From Laedolimicola ammoniilytica (GTDB taxonomy: Bacteria; Bacillota; Clostridia; Lachnospirales; Lachnospiraceae): a stretch of 64,000 nucleotides of DNA. The stretch lies in the NCBI RefSeq assembly GCF_025567165.1, contig NZ_JAOQKC010000003.1:124001-188000 (forward strand), given 5' to 3'. Below are positions 36,419 through 44,629 of the stretch, piece after piece. A model generated the notes under the pieces. That model was not told the DNA's origin and did not search any database. It was given only the letters and a program-made list of their open reading frames with translations. The translations under genes and the position numbers were made by a program. Positions within the stretch are counted from its first letter, which is position 1. The number at the start of each line of letters is the position of its first letter.

Positions 36419-37099
36419 ATGAAAGCAAAAAAGAGGAAGGTCTGGCAATGGGCGACGCTTCTGCTCCTGCTTCTGGGGCTTTTGATGCCTGTGAGGGCAG
36501 AGGCTGCACAGAATAGCTGCACCGTGACGATTCCGGTGCAGATCGAAGTGAGCGGCGGGCATATTCCGGGTGGCAAGACGTATATGGCGACATTGAGCGC
36601 TGTGACAAAGGACGCGCCGCTTCCGGCGGAGACGATCCGGCAGCGGGAAGGAGTCGGTGAATTGAAATTCGGTCCCATTACCTACACCAGGACGGGAGAG
36701 TATCAGTACCGCATTTCCCAGAATACGGACAGCGCTGAGCGGTTTACCTATGACCGGGAGGCCTATCTGGTGACGGTGCAGGTGACTAGAACGGAAAATG
36801 GTACACTGGAAACGAATCTCTGGGCAAAGCGGGAAGGAAAGACGGAAAAGGCGGACGGCATCCGGTTTAAAAATCGGTATGACGCGCCGAAGAGCCAGAA
36901 CTCCGGCAGTTCAGATTCCGGAAACCATCAGAGTTCCGTCAGACCGGTTCAGACCGGTGACGCGGCGAATATCGTCGTCTGGTTTCTGACTGCAGTTCTG
37001 GCAGCAGGCGTGATAGTTCTGATTGTCATCGGAAAAAAGAACAGAAACCGGGAGAAGAAAGAACGCATCTACAGACAGCGCATGTCGGTATACCGATAG
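36419..37099 (+). CDS. Minor pilin (FctB-position surface protein)
   Basis: The 226-residue secreted protein: signal peptide to about 30, a pilin-like beta domain with GEYQYRIS and IRFKNRYD (the latter holds the Asn used for isopeptide bonds), a Ser/Gly-rich linker, VQTGDA sorting signal, helix and a long basic tail. The usual catalytic Glu after YxYR is replaced (RISQ) and no clear Lys partner is seen, so the bond may not form. It occupies the place of fctB (base pilin). Its 3-prime end lies in a 108-bp tandem duplication. Confidence 0.75.
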   Translation: MKAKKRKVWQWATLLLLLLGLLMPVRAEAAQNSCTVTIPVQIEVSGGHIPGGKTYMATLSAVTKDAPLPAETIRQREGVGELKFGPITYTRTGEYQYRISQNTDSAERFTYDREAYLVTVQVTRTENGTLETNLWAKREGKTEKADGIRFKNRYDAPKSQNSGSSDSGNHQSSVRPVQTGDAANIVVWFLTAVLAAGVIVLIVIGKKNRNREKKERIYRQRMSVYR

Positions 37100-37260
37100 G
37101 CAGAAGAATGTGCCATTGGTACATTCTCGCGCCGAGGCGTGGTTGCTTCAGCAAACCGGGAGAAGAAAGAACGCATCTACAGACAGCGCATGTCGGTATA
37201 CCGATAGGCAGAAGAATGTGCCATTGGTACATTCTCGCGCCGAGGCGTGGTTGCTTCAGC
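37045..37260. repeat. Perfect 108-bp tandem duplication
   Basis: 37045-37152 is repeated exactly as 37153-37260. Each unit holds the C-terminal codons and stop of the minor pilin gene and an inverted relic of the dispersed repeat (AGAATGTGCC/GGTACATTCT hairpin at 37105-37127 and 37213-37235). The length is a multiple of three, but the stop at 37097-37099 keeps the second copy untranslated. Confidence 0.9.
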
Positions 37261-37265
37261 AATTC

Positions 37266-37317
37266 CATGAAAAAAGAACCGCAGCCGGGATTCGATTTTC
37301 CGGATGCGGTCCTTTTT
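37266..37317. terminator. Bidirectional terminator between pilus operon and folT
   Basis: GAACCGCAGCCGG pairs with CCGGATGCGGTCC (two mismatches), with A run at the start and T run at the end, between two converging genes. Confidence 0.75.
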
Positions 37318-37336
37318 ATAGATAGCAACACCCCAT

Positions 37337-37912
37337 TTAAGATCTGGATGCGCTTGCGGGAGTCAGAACACTGGAAATAATCTTGCTGAAGGCCTTCATA
37401 AAGATGAAGAGCAGCACGGTATTGATACCCAGGGATACGATACACTTCACCAGACGGATGGTGAAAAGATACTTCCATTCCATACCGTACATGAAATGCA
37501 GCCACAGGGTATTCAGGGTGCAGGCTTCTACAAACTCAAAAAAGGTAGCTACAAAAATACGAACCGGGGTCACTTTGGAACGGTATAGGATCAGACCGAA
37601 GGCAAAGCCGAGAATCGCGTAGCTGAGTGTGAAGCCCGGAAAGAAGGGGCCTGTCTGGGGGGCAGCAAAGAAGCTGACCACATCGCCTGCGATACCGGCT
37701 GTCATACCCATCACGGGTCCGCCGTAGGCAGCGGCAGCAGCCAGCGCCAGGAACGCGAAGCGGAACTCCAAGTAGGGAGTAAGCTTTAAATTGAAAAAGG
37801 AAAGTGCCACGTAAGCGGCCACGAACAGACCGCAGAGGCAGATACTCTGAACCTTCCGGAGATTGTTAAACTGATCACGAAAGGCGAGGGCGTCTTTGGA
37901 AAAAAACTGCAT
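37337..37912 (-). CDS. folT: ECF transporter S component for folate
   Basis: The 191-residue membrane protein with about six helices. FFSKDALAFRDQFNNL at the start and QTGPFFPGFTLSYAILG are FolT-type. It binds folate and works with a shared ECF ATPase module encoded elsewhere. ATG at 37912 with GGAGG 10 nt upstream is preferred over upstream in-frame codons, which lie in the leader. The THF riboswitch at 38019-38129 is strong support for the specificity. Confidence 0.85.
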   Translation of the reverse strand: MQFFSKDALAFRDQFNNLRKVQSICLCGLFVAAYVALSFFNLKLTPYLEFRFAFLALAAAAAYGGPVMGMTAGIAGDVVSFFAAPQTGPFFPGFTLSYAILGFAFGLILYRSKVTPVRIFVATFFEFVEACTLNTLWLHFMYGMEWKYLFTIRLVKCIVSLGINTVLLFIFMKAFSKIISSVLTPASASRS

Positions 37913-38018
37913 AAAAAATACACCTCCATAATGATGTGTGAGAAACAGGTTACAAAATAAATAATATCGAGACTGCTTATGAAGCCCGATTCCTCCACAC
38001 ATGAGATGTACTCATCTG

Positions 38019-38129
38019 TAGCAACGGGTGCGGATAATATATCGTAAGACCGAGTCAGAAACTCTACTTTTCGTTTCGCGGCGACTCCCCAGCCTGCGAA
38101 CACTTGACGCATAAAATCCTACTTCGCTA
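38019..38129 (-). promoter_or_regulatory. THF riboswitch (class I) upstream of folT
   Basis: On the minus strand the conserved blocks appear in order: UAGCGA (P1), GCGUCAAGUG, a UUCGC/GCGAA stem with CUGGGGAGUCGC loop, ACGAAAAG, CUCGGUC, AUCCGCACCCG and UUGCUA closing P1. These match the tetrahydrofolate aptamer. It ends about 107 nt before the folT ATG. Downstream, AUGUGUG can pair with CACACAU next to the ribosome site, a possible expression platform. Confidence 0.8.
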
Positions 38130-38334
38130 TTATTTATTTCTGTCCGCGGATACTGGAATTGTATCGGAACAGGTACATTATATCATAGATTCCTAAAAAA
38201 GCAAGAAAGATTATCAAAAAATTAACAAAACTTTTGTAGCTGCTCCTTGCATATTTTTTCAGGACATGGTATCCTAGAAACCAAATGTTTGGTGATAGAA
38301 ATGTGGTAGAAATGTGATAGAAAGAGGTGTAACC

Positions 38335-39171
38335 ATGATTCTGGATGCTTTGCTGGACGCGCTCCTGGATACGGTGAAAACCGTGCCCTTCCTTTTGATT
38401 GCGTTCCTGATACTGGAGGCGCTGGAGCACTATTCCAATAATTATATGAACCGGGCCCTTGGAAAAATGGGAAAGGCGGGACCGCTGGCGGGAGCCATCT
38501 TCGGCTGCGTACCCCAGTGCGGTTTCTCGGTGACGGCGGCCAATCTCTATTCCGGCGGCGTCATTACCCTGGGAACCCTGATGGCCGTATTTCTCTCTAC
38601 CTCCGATGAGGCGGTGCTGATTCTGTTTAGCCATCCGGGCAGCGGACGGGTCATCGCGCAGCTTCTCCTGGGTAAGATTGCGATCGGAATAGTGTTCGGC
38701 TATCTGTTGGATTTCCTGTTCCGGAATAAAAAGGAGCATAAGCATATCGGGGATATGTGCCGGGGCTGCGGCTGCAGCGACGACAGCGGTATCGTGAAGC
38801 CTGCGGTGCGTCATACGGTTCAGCTGACGCTCTATATCTTCCTGTTTACGGCGGTCCTGAATCTGGTGCTGGGTCTGGTGGGTATGGACGCCCTGACCAC
38901 CTTTTTAGGCAAGGACACCTGGTTCCAGCCGTTTCTGACGGCGCTTCTGGGCCTGATTCCCAACTGCGCGTCCTCGATTCTGATAACCGAGCTGTATCTG
39001 GCCGGCGGTTTGAGCCTGGCCTCCGCCATGGGGGGACTGTGCGCCGGAGCAGGCATCGGTCTGGCTGTGCTGTTCCGGGAAAATCACCCCATGAAGGAGA
39101 ATATAGGGATTGTAGCGCTTCTGTATCTGCTTTCCGCAGGTGCTGGTCTGTTGCTGGAGCTTGTCTTATAA
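38335..39171 (+). CDS. Putative manganese/arsenic transporter (ArsP_2 family membrane protein)
   Basis: The 278-residue membrane protein with about eight helices in two halves. PQCGFSVTAANLYSGG in the first half and LIPNCASSILITELYLAGG in the second are the paired motifs of the family annotated as putative manganese transporter (ArsP_2). A cytosolic loop holds HKHIGDMCRGCGC, a potential metal site. ATG at 38335 with GAGGTG upstream is preferred over a GTG at 38314. The CPBP gene follows after 13 bp. Confidence 0.75.
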   Translation: MILDALLDALLDTVKTVPFLLIAFLILEALEHYSNNYMNRALGKMGKAGPLAGAIFGCVPQCGFSVTAANLYSGGVITLGTLMAVFLSTSDEAVLILFSHPGSGRVIAQLLLGKIAIGIVFGYLLDFLFRNKKEHKHIGDMCRGCGCSDDSGIVKPAVRHTVQLTLYIFLFTAVLNLVLGLVGMDALTTFLGKDTWFQPFLTALLGLIPNCASSILITELYLAGGLSLASAMGGLCAGAGIGLAVLFRENHPMKENIGIVALLYLLSAGAGLLLELVL

Positions 39172-39184
39172 TAAGGAGGTACTT

Positions 39185-40006
39185 ATGAAAAGGGTTGGGG
39201 GATACTTAAAGAGTATATTGCCGCTGGTGGTTATGTTGGGAATACAATTTGCGGCTTCTACGGTTCAGATGATAAGGTTCATGGTGCAATATGGCGTGGA
39301 AGAGGGAACACAGATATACATGAACGATACCATGACGATATTGCTGATCTCGGACGTACTGCTGCTTGGCGTAGCAGGTCTCTGGTATTATATCAGTGTG
39401 GTACGGCGGCGGGAGAAATACGGGATCCGGGAGACGTCGCTGTTTCAAAAAAAAGATCTGGCAGGATTACTTCTGATGGCGGTGGGCGCGCAGTTTCTGA
39501 TAGGGATTCTGATGAGCGGCTGGGAGGTGCTGGATCCGAAATCCATGCAGGAGTACACGGATCTGATAGAGGGCGCTGGGCTTGGAGAAAGCGGAATTTC
39601 CGCGATCCTGGCGACGGTCATCATCGGCCCGGTTGCGGAGGAGCTGATCTTCCGCGGCCTGACGGTCGAATATCTGAAGCGGGCGGGAGCCTCCTTCTGG
39701 GTGATCAATATCCTGCAGGCTCTGTTTTTTGGCATTGCCCATCTCAACCTGGTACAGGGAAGCTATGCCTTTCTGATAGGTCTTCTGGCCGGATATCTGG
39801 TGCAGCGCTGCCATTCCATCTGGGCCGGAATTGCTTTCCATATGCTGTTTAACGGGTATTACCTTGTGGAACCGCTGGTAGCCGGATCCCTGGGCTTTTT
39901 ACCTGAGGTACTGCAGGCGATCTGCCTCGTGGTATTCGGCCTGCTTCTGGTGGCGCTGCCCCTGCGGAGACTGATACGGGACACAAAAGAGCGGACCATC
40001 GGATAA
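39185..40006 (+). CDS. CPBP family intramembrane metalloprotease
   Basis: The 273-residue membrane protein with about eight helices and the CPBP/Abi motifs: EELIFRG (two Glu and Arg) near 157, FGIAHLNL (His) near 188 and HMLFN near 225. These place the active site in the membrane. Members process prenylated or bacteriocin-like peptides; the substrate is not known. ATG at 39185 has AAGGAGG upstream. It shares an operon with the ArsP_2 protein and ends at a strong terminator. Confidence 0.88.
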   Translation: MKRVGGYLKSILPLVVMLGIQFAASTVQMIRFMVQYGVEEGTQIYMNDTMTILLISDVLLLGVAGLWYYISVVRRREKYGIRETSLFQKKDLAGLLLMAVGAQFLIGILMSGWEVLDPKSMQEYTDLIEGAGLGESGISAILATVIIGPVAEELIFRGLTVEYLKRAGASFWVINILQALFFGIAHLNLVQGSYAFLIGLLAGYLVQRCHSIWAGIAFHMLFNGYYLVEPLVAGSLGFLPEVLQAICLVVFGLLLVALPLRRLIRDTKERTIG

Positions 40007-40027
40007 AAATACAATAGAAATAAGATT

Positions 40028-40068
40028 TGAGAGATGACTTTTTCACCAATCATCTCTCATTTTTTTTG
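40028..40068 (+). terminator. Terminator after the CPBP protease gene
   Basis: Perfect 10-bp arms 40028-40037 and 40050-40059 and a run of eight or more T. Confidence 0.92.
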
Positions 40069-40082
40069 TCTATGTTTCCGGA

Positions 40083-40150
40083 TTGATCGGGAGCCTGGGC
40101 TATGATACAATGATGGAAACTGGGAAACTATTTTTGGTTTCCGAGTTTCC
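40083..40150 (+). promoter_or_regulatory. Promoter and palindromic operator of the tetR-hypB operon
   Basis: TTGATC (40083-40088), 17 bp, TACAAT (40106-40111). Just downstream GGAAACTGGGAAAC (40115-40128) faces GTTTCCGAGTTTCC (40137-40150), a 14-bp inverted repeat with one mismatch over the transcription start, fitting autorepression by the TetR protein. Confidence 0.65.
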
Positions 40151-40184
40151 TTTGGCAAAAGGGAAACACCCTAAGGAGGCATGA

Positions 40185-40742
40185 ATGAGAGAGAAAATCA
40201 TTGATACAGCCATAGAAGAATTTACGAAGCATGGATTGAAATTTACCATGAACGATGTGGCGAAGGAATTAGGGATTAGTAAAAAAACCATCTACACCAT
40301 CTTTGAGAGCAAGCAGGATGTGCTGGTGGGAATTGCCGACCGGTACGCCCGGGATTTTACCGATATGAGGGAAGCCATTGAGCAGGACGATAGACTGGAT
40401 ACCCTGGAAAAGCTGGAGCGGTTGTTCTGCGCGATTCCCACCAAATATTACAATATCGGCCTCAGCCGGATCTTTGAGCTGGCCCAGAAGTATCCGAAGC
40501 AGTACAGATACCTGATGGAGGCGGTGAACCAGGGCTGGATCCTTGCGGAGCAGTATCTGGAGCGGGGCGTGCGGGAAGGCAGGATCCGAAAGGATATCTC
40601 CGTTCCGGTGGTGATGGCAATGATCCGGGGAACGGTAACCTGTTTTATGGAGAGCGATATTCTCTATAAAAACGGGCTGACCTACGAGCAGGGAAAAGAA
40701 GAGATGGTTCAGATTATTATGAAGGGGATAAGAGCAGCGTGA
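40185..40742 (+). CDS. TetR/AcrR family transcriptional regulator
   Basis: The 185-residue regulator has an N-terminal helix-turn-helix (IIDTAIEEFTKHG, MNDVAKELGISKKTIYTIF, residues 4-45) and a variable ligand-binding C-terminal domain. AAGGAGG precedes the ATG. It heads a run of Ni-chaperone and Fe-S flavoprotein genes and overlaps hypB by 4 bp (GTGA), so it is likely to control them; the ligand is unknown. Confidence 0.9.
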   Translation: MREKIIDTAIEEFTKHGLKFTMNDVAKELGISKKTIYTIFESKQDVLVGIADRYARDFTDMREAIEQDDRLDTLEKLERLFCAIPTKYYNIGLSRIFELAQKYPKQYRYLMEAVNQGWILAEQYLERGVREGRIRKDISVPVVMAMIRGTVTCFMESDILYKNGLTYEQGKEEMVQIIMKGIRAA

Positions 40743-41416
40743 AAGAAGTAAGAATCCTTGAAATCAAGGAAAGTGTATTTGCGGACAACGACCGGCAGGC
40801 AGATAAGCTGCGCCGGGAGTTAAAGGAGCAGGGTGTGTTTCTGATGAATCTGATGTCTTCGCCGGGATCGGGCAAGACCACCACGTTAAAGGGAACCATT
40901 GAGCGGCTAAAAGGTCAGCTCCGGATTGGCGTAATGGAAGCGGATATCGATTCCGATGTGGACGCGAAGGCCATTGCCGGGACAGGCGTGAAGGCTATTC
41001 AGCTGCATACGGGCGGTATGTGCCACCTGGACGCGGAGATGACCCGGCAGGGGATCGAAGGCCTGGGCGTGGAGGACGTGGATCTGGCCATTCTGGAAAA
41101 TGTGGGCAATCTGGTCTGCCCGGCAGAATTTGATACCGGCGCGTCTAAGAATGTGATGATCCTTTCCGTACCGGAGGGCCATGACAAGCCGCTGAAGTAT
41201 CCGCTGATGTTTCAGATTTGCGACGCGGTGCTGATCAACAAGATCGACGTACTGCCGTATTTTGATTTTGATATGGAACGGGTGAAGGAATTTATCCATC
41301 AGAGAAATCCTCATGCGAAGGTATTTCCTATCAGCGCCAAGATGGGGGAAGGCATGGACGCATGGACAGAGTGGCTGGCCGGACAGGTGCGGGAATGGAA
41401 GACCGGAAACGCGTGA
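40739..41416 (+). CDS. hypB: Nickel incorporation GTPase
   Basis: The 225-residue SIMIBI GTPase delivers Ni2+ to [NiFe] enzymes. P-loop SSPGSGKTT near 40-48, EADIDSDVDA, HTGGMCHLDA (metal-binding Cys/His) and NKIDVLPYF are all HypB motifs. The N-terminal CxxCGC or His-rich stretch of some HypB proteins is absent. GTG start overlapping tetR. HypA is encoded downstream, with a large Fe-S flavoprotein between. No hydrogenase is in the window; CODH/ACS is another possible client. Confidence 0.93.
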   Translation: MKEVRILEIKESVFADNDRQADKLRRELKEQGVFLMNLMSSPGSGKTTTLKGTIERLKGQLRIGVMEADIDSDVDAKAIAGTGVKAIQLHTGGMCHLDAEMTRQGIEGLGVEDVDLAILENVGNLVCPAEFDTGASKNVMILSVPEGHDKPLKYPLMFQICDAVLINKIDVLPYFDFDMERVKEFIHQRNPHAKVFPISAKMGEGMDAWTEWLAGQVREWKTGNA

Positions 41417-41446
41417 TAAAAAGAGAAATGAGGGAGAGGAAAGAAG

Positions 41447-44233
41447 ATGAAGAAAGAATTGGACAAAGAGTTGTATCCGGAGTATGTCTATCCGGAATTT
41501 ACCCCGGATCCTGACGAGGCGTTCCGGGAGCCCATTGCGAAGCTGGGAAAGAAGATTACCGACCGGATTCCGCAGAAGCTGGGTCTTAAGAAGATTACCC
41601 GAAACGATCCGGAATACTGGGGACTGGCCGGGGTCCTGACCGATGAAGAGGCAGAGCTGGCCCTGAAGCTGGGCGTAAGAAAGCCCAAGACGCTGGCGCA
41701 GATTGTGAAGCTTTCCGGTATGGAGGAGAAGGCCTGTGAAGCCATGCTGGAGGAGATGTCCCGAAAAGGCCTTCTGGAATACAACTGGGAAAATGAGAAA
41801 CACGAAAAGCAGTATGTGCTTCCCATGTACGTGCCCGGTTGCGCGGAATTTTTCAACATGAATGCGAGCATTCTGGAATCCAATCCGGAGATGGGAACCT
41901 TCTTTGAGCACATGTCCCGTCTGCCCCTGGAGAAGATTACGCCCTTCGTGCCGGAGGGCGGCGCAGGAATCGGTATGCATGTCATACCGGTGGAGAAGGC
42001 CATTGAGCTGGAAAATGAATCCGTAGATCTGGAGCATATTTCCCACTGGCTGAGCAAATACGAGGGAAAATACGCGGCAAGCCCCTGCTCCTGCCGTCGG
42101 TCCCGCCTTACCCACGGAGAGGGCTGCGCGGACGATCCGGAGGGCTGGTGTATCGCAGTGGGCGATATGGCGGATTATGTGGTGGAAACCCAGAAGGACG
42201 GACGCTATATTACCCGCGAGGAAGCGCTGGAAATTTTAAAGGCAGCGGAGGACAACGGCTTCGTACACCAGATTACCAATATTGACGGCGCGGACAAGAT
42301 TTTTGCCATCTGCAACTGCAATGTAAATGTCTGCTACGCGCTGCGCACCTCCCAGCTGTTCAACACGCCGAATATGTCCCGTTCTGCTTATGTGGCGAAG
42401 GTAGAAAAGGCCAACTGCGTAGCCTGCGGCAAATGTGTGGAGGCCTGTCCGGCAGGCGCGGTAAAGCTGGGACAGAAGCTGTGCGACAAGGAAGGCTGCC
42501 AGGTGACCTACCCCAGGATGCCGCTTCCCTCGGAACAGCCCTGGGGCGAGCATATGTGGTCCCACAATTACCGGGATCTGAACCGGATCAACTGTTATGA
42601 TACCGGTACCGCTCCCTGTAAGACCGCCTGTCCGGCCCATGTCGCGGTGCAGGGCTATCTGAAGCTGGCAAAGGAAGGCCGCTATGAGGAGGCTCTGGCG
42701 CTGATCAAAAAGGATAATCCGCTTCCGGCTGTCTGCGGCCATGTCTGCAACCGCAGATGTGAGGACGCCTGTACCAGAGGAACCATCGATGAGGCGGTAG
42801 CCATCGATGAAGTAAAACGCTTCCTGGCAGAGCGGGATCTGAAGGCGGAGACAAGATACATTCCGAAAAAGACCGTTCCCTCCCTGAAGGGCGGATTTGA
42901 GGAAAAAATCGCGGTAATCGGGGCCGGTCCCGCAGGACTCTCCTGCGCGTACTATCTGGCGCTGAACGGATATAAGCCTACCGTGTTTGAAAAGAGCGAG
43001 GAGCCGGGCGGTATGCTCCGTTACGGAATTCCCTCTTATAAGCTGGAAAAGGATCTTCTGGCGGCAGAAATCGATGTGATCCGGGAACTGGGCGCAGAGA
43101 TTCGCTGCGGCGTGGAGATTGGAAAAGATATTACCATCGAAGAGCTGAGAGAGCAGGGCTACAAGGGCTTTTATGTGGCCATCGGCTGCCAGCGGGGAAG
43201 AAAGCCGGGCATTGCCGGAGAAAACGCCAAGGGAGCTTACGCGGCGGTGGATTTCTTAAGAGAAGCCGGAGCCAGAGAGAGCTTTGCCCTGGAAGGCGAC
43301 GTGGTCGTTGTGGGCGGCGGCAATGTGGCCATCGACGCGGCGAGAATCAGCAGCCGCTGTACCGACGCGAAGATCTCCATGTTCTGTCTGGAGCAGAGAA
43401 CGGGTATGCCCGCAAGCGAGGAAGAGATCCGGGAGGCGCTGGAAGAGGGAATTCAGTTACATTGCGGCTGGGGTCCCAGGGAAGTGCTGGAAGAAAATGG
43501 AAAAGTGACAGCGGTAGTATTCAAGAAGTGCACCCGGGTTCTGGATGAGCAGGGCAGATTTTCACCGGAATACGACGAGGAAGAGACCATTACGGTTCCC
43601 TGTAAGCATGTGATCTTCTCCGTGGGACAGGCCATTGACTGGGGCAATATGCTGGACAATCTGGACCTGAAGAGACGGCCCAACGGAGGAGCCCTGGCCA
43701 ACAGACTGACCTATCAGACCTCAGAGCCGGATATCTTCGTGGGAGGAGACGTGTATACCGGACCGAAGTTTGCCATTGACGCGATTGCGGCAGGCCGGGA
43801 GGGAGCGATTTCCCTGCATCGGTATGTACACGAAAACTGTACGCTGACCATCGGAAGAAACCGCCGTGATTTTGTGGAGCTGGATAAGGAAAATATCTCC
43901 ATCGACAGCTATGACACCTCCAAGCGCCAGGTTCCGGAAAAAGCAGATGAGAAAGCCCAGGCGGCAACCTTCCGGGATCTGTCCCACAGTCTGACCGAGG
44001 AACAGGTAAAGGTGGAAACCTCCCGCTGCCTGTCCTGCGGAGCTTCTGTGGTAGACCCAAATCAATGTATCGGCTGCGGAATCTGTACGACCCGGTGCGT
44101 CTTCGACGCGATCCATCTGCACAGAGAGCTTCCGGGAGCATCGGTTATGCACGCTTCCGAGGACAAGCTGAAATACATTCTTCCGAATATGGTAAAGCAG
44201 TCGGTAAAGGTAAAATTCGCAAAGAAGAAATAA
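41447..44233 (+). CDS. Large Fe-S, FAD-dependent oxidoreductase (GltD-like)
   Basis: The 928-residue cytoplasmic protein. N-terminal region to about 200 with winged-helix-like LAQIVKLSG; a cysteine cluster (PCSCRRSR and later CNCNVNVC); ferredoxin motif CVACGKCVEACP near 325-335; GltD-type CKTACPAHVAVQGYL near 390; FAD site VIGAGPAGLSCAYYL near 488; NAD(P) site VVVGGGNVAIDAAR near 620; C-terminal CIGCGICTTRC near 880. It looks like an electron-transfer enzyme linking NAD(P)H and ferredoxin-like partners. Flanked by hypB and hypA; its substrate is unknown. Confidence 0.8.
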   Translation: MKKELDKELYPEYVYPEFTPDPDEAFREPIAKLGKKITDRIPQKLGLKKITRNDPEYWGLAGVLTDEEAELALKLGVRKPKTLAQIVKLSGMEEKACEAMLEEMSRKGLLEYNWENEKHEKQYVLPMYVPGCAEFFNMNASILESNPEMGTFFEHMSRLPLEKITPFVPEGGAGIGMHVIPVEKAIELENESVDLEHISHWLSKYEGKYAASPCSCRRSRLTHGEGCADDPEGWCIAVGDMADYVVETQKDGRYITREEALEILKAAEDNGFVHQITNIDGADKIFAICNCNVNVCYALRTSQLFNTPNMSRSAYVAKVEKANCVACGKCVEACPAGAVKLGQKLCDKEGCQVTYPRMPLPSEQPWGEHMWSHNYRDLNRINCYDTGTAPCKTACPAHVAVQGYLKLAKEGRYEEALALIKKDNPLPAVCGHVCNRRCEDACTRGTIDEAVAIDEVKRFLAERDLKAETRYIPKKTVPSLKGGFEEKIAVIGAGPAGLSCAYYLALNGYKPTVFEKSEEPGGMLRYGIPSYKLEKDLLAAEIDVIRELGAEIRCGVEIGKDITIEELREQGYKGFYVAIGCQRGRKPGIAGENAKGAYAAVDFLREAGARESFALEGDVVVVGGGNVAIDAARISSRCTDAKISMFCLEQRTGMPASEEEIREALEEGIQLHCGWGPREVLEENGKVTAVVFKKCTRVLDEQGRFSPEYDEEETITVPCKHVIFSVGQAIDWGNMLDNLDLKRRPNGGALANRLTYQTSEPDIFVGGDVYTGPKFAIDAIAAGREGAISLHRYVHENCTLTIGRNRRDFVELDKENISIDSYDTSKRQVPEKADEKAQAATFRDLSHSLTEEQVKVETSRCLSCGASVVDPNQCIGCGICTTRCVFDAIHLHRELPGASVMHASEDKLKYILPNMVKQSVKVKFAKKK

Positions 44234-44251
44234 GGATCGGAGAATGCAGGC

Positions 44252-44596
44252 ATGCATGAATTAGGCGTGACGTTTCACATCATGGATCAGCTGGAGAAGG
44301 TAGCGCAGGAAAATGATGTGGAAAGGGTCCGGAAGGTGGTTCTGGAGCTGGGGGAGGTCTCTACGGTGATCGAGTCCTATCTCCAGAACTGCTGGACCTG
44401 GGCGGCGAAGAAACGGCCGCTTTTTGAAAAAGCAGAACTTATTGTTGAGACGCTTCCCGCAGTTACCTACTGTGAGGATTGTGGGAAAACCTATCCCACG
44501 GTGGAGCATGGGAAAACCTGCCCCTTTTGCGGCAGCGGGCAGACCTATCTTCTGCACGGAAATGAGTTCAACATTAAGGAAATAGAAGTGCAATAA
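44252..44596 (+). CDS. hypA: Hydrogenase/CODH nickel-insertion chaperone
   Basis: The 114-residue protein starts MHELGV, whose His2 and Glu3 bind Ni2+ in HypA. Zinc-binding cysteines in CEDCGKTYPT and CPFCGS are near residues 74-93. Acts with HypB. It lies 18 bp after the flavoprotein gene. The LELGEVSTV segment matches the family. No hydrogenase genes are adjacent. Confidence 0.92.
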   Translation: MHELGVTFHIMDQLEKVAQENDVERVRKVVLELGEVSTVIESYLQNCWTWAAKKRPLFEKAELIVETLPAVTYCEDCGKTYPTVEHGKTCPFCGSGQTYLLHGNEFNIKEIEVQ

Positions 44597-44629
44597 TTCA
44601 CGGGCTATAAGAAAAAGGAGAGTGAGACA

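Noticed and set aside
37023..37325. 100-codon frame containing two identical 36-residue units
   Set aside because: A by-product of the 108-bp tandem duplication in a frame that does not match the pilin gene.
37786..38112. 108-codon frame over the folT leader (minus strand)
   Set aside because: It starts inside the riboswitch aptamer and its sequence is explained by conserved RNA motifs; it overlaps folT in another frame.
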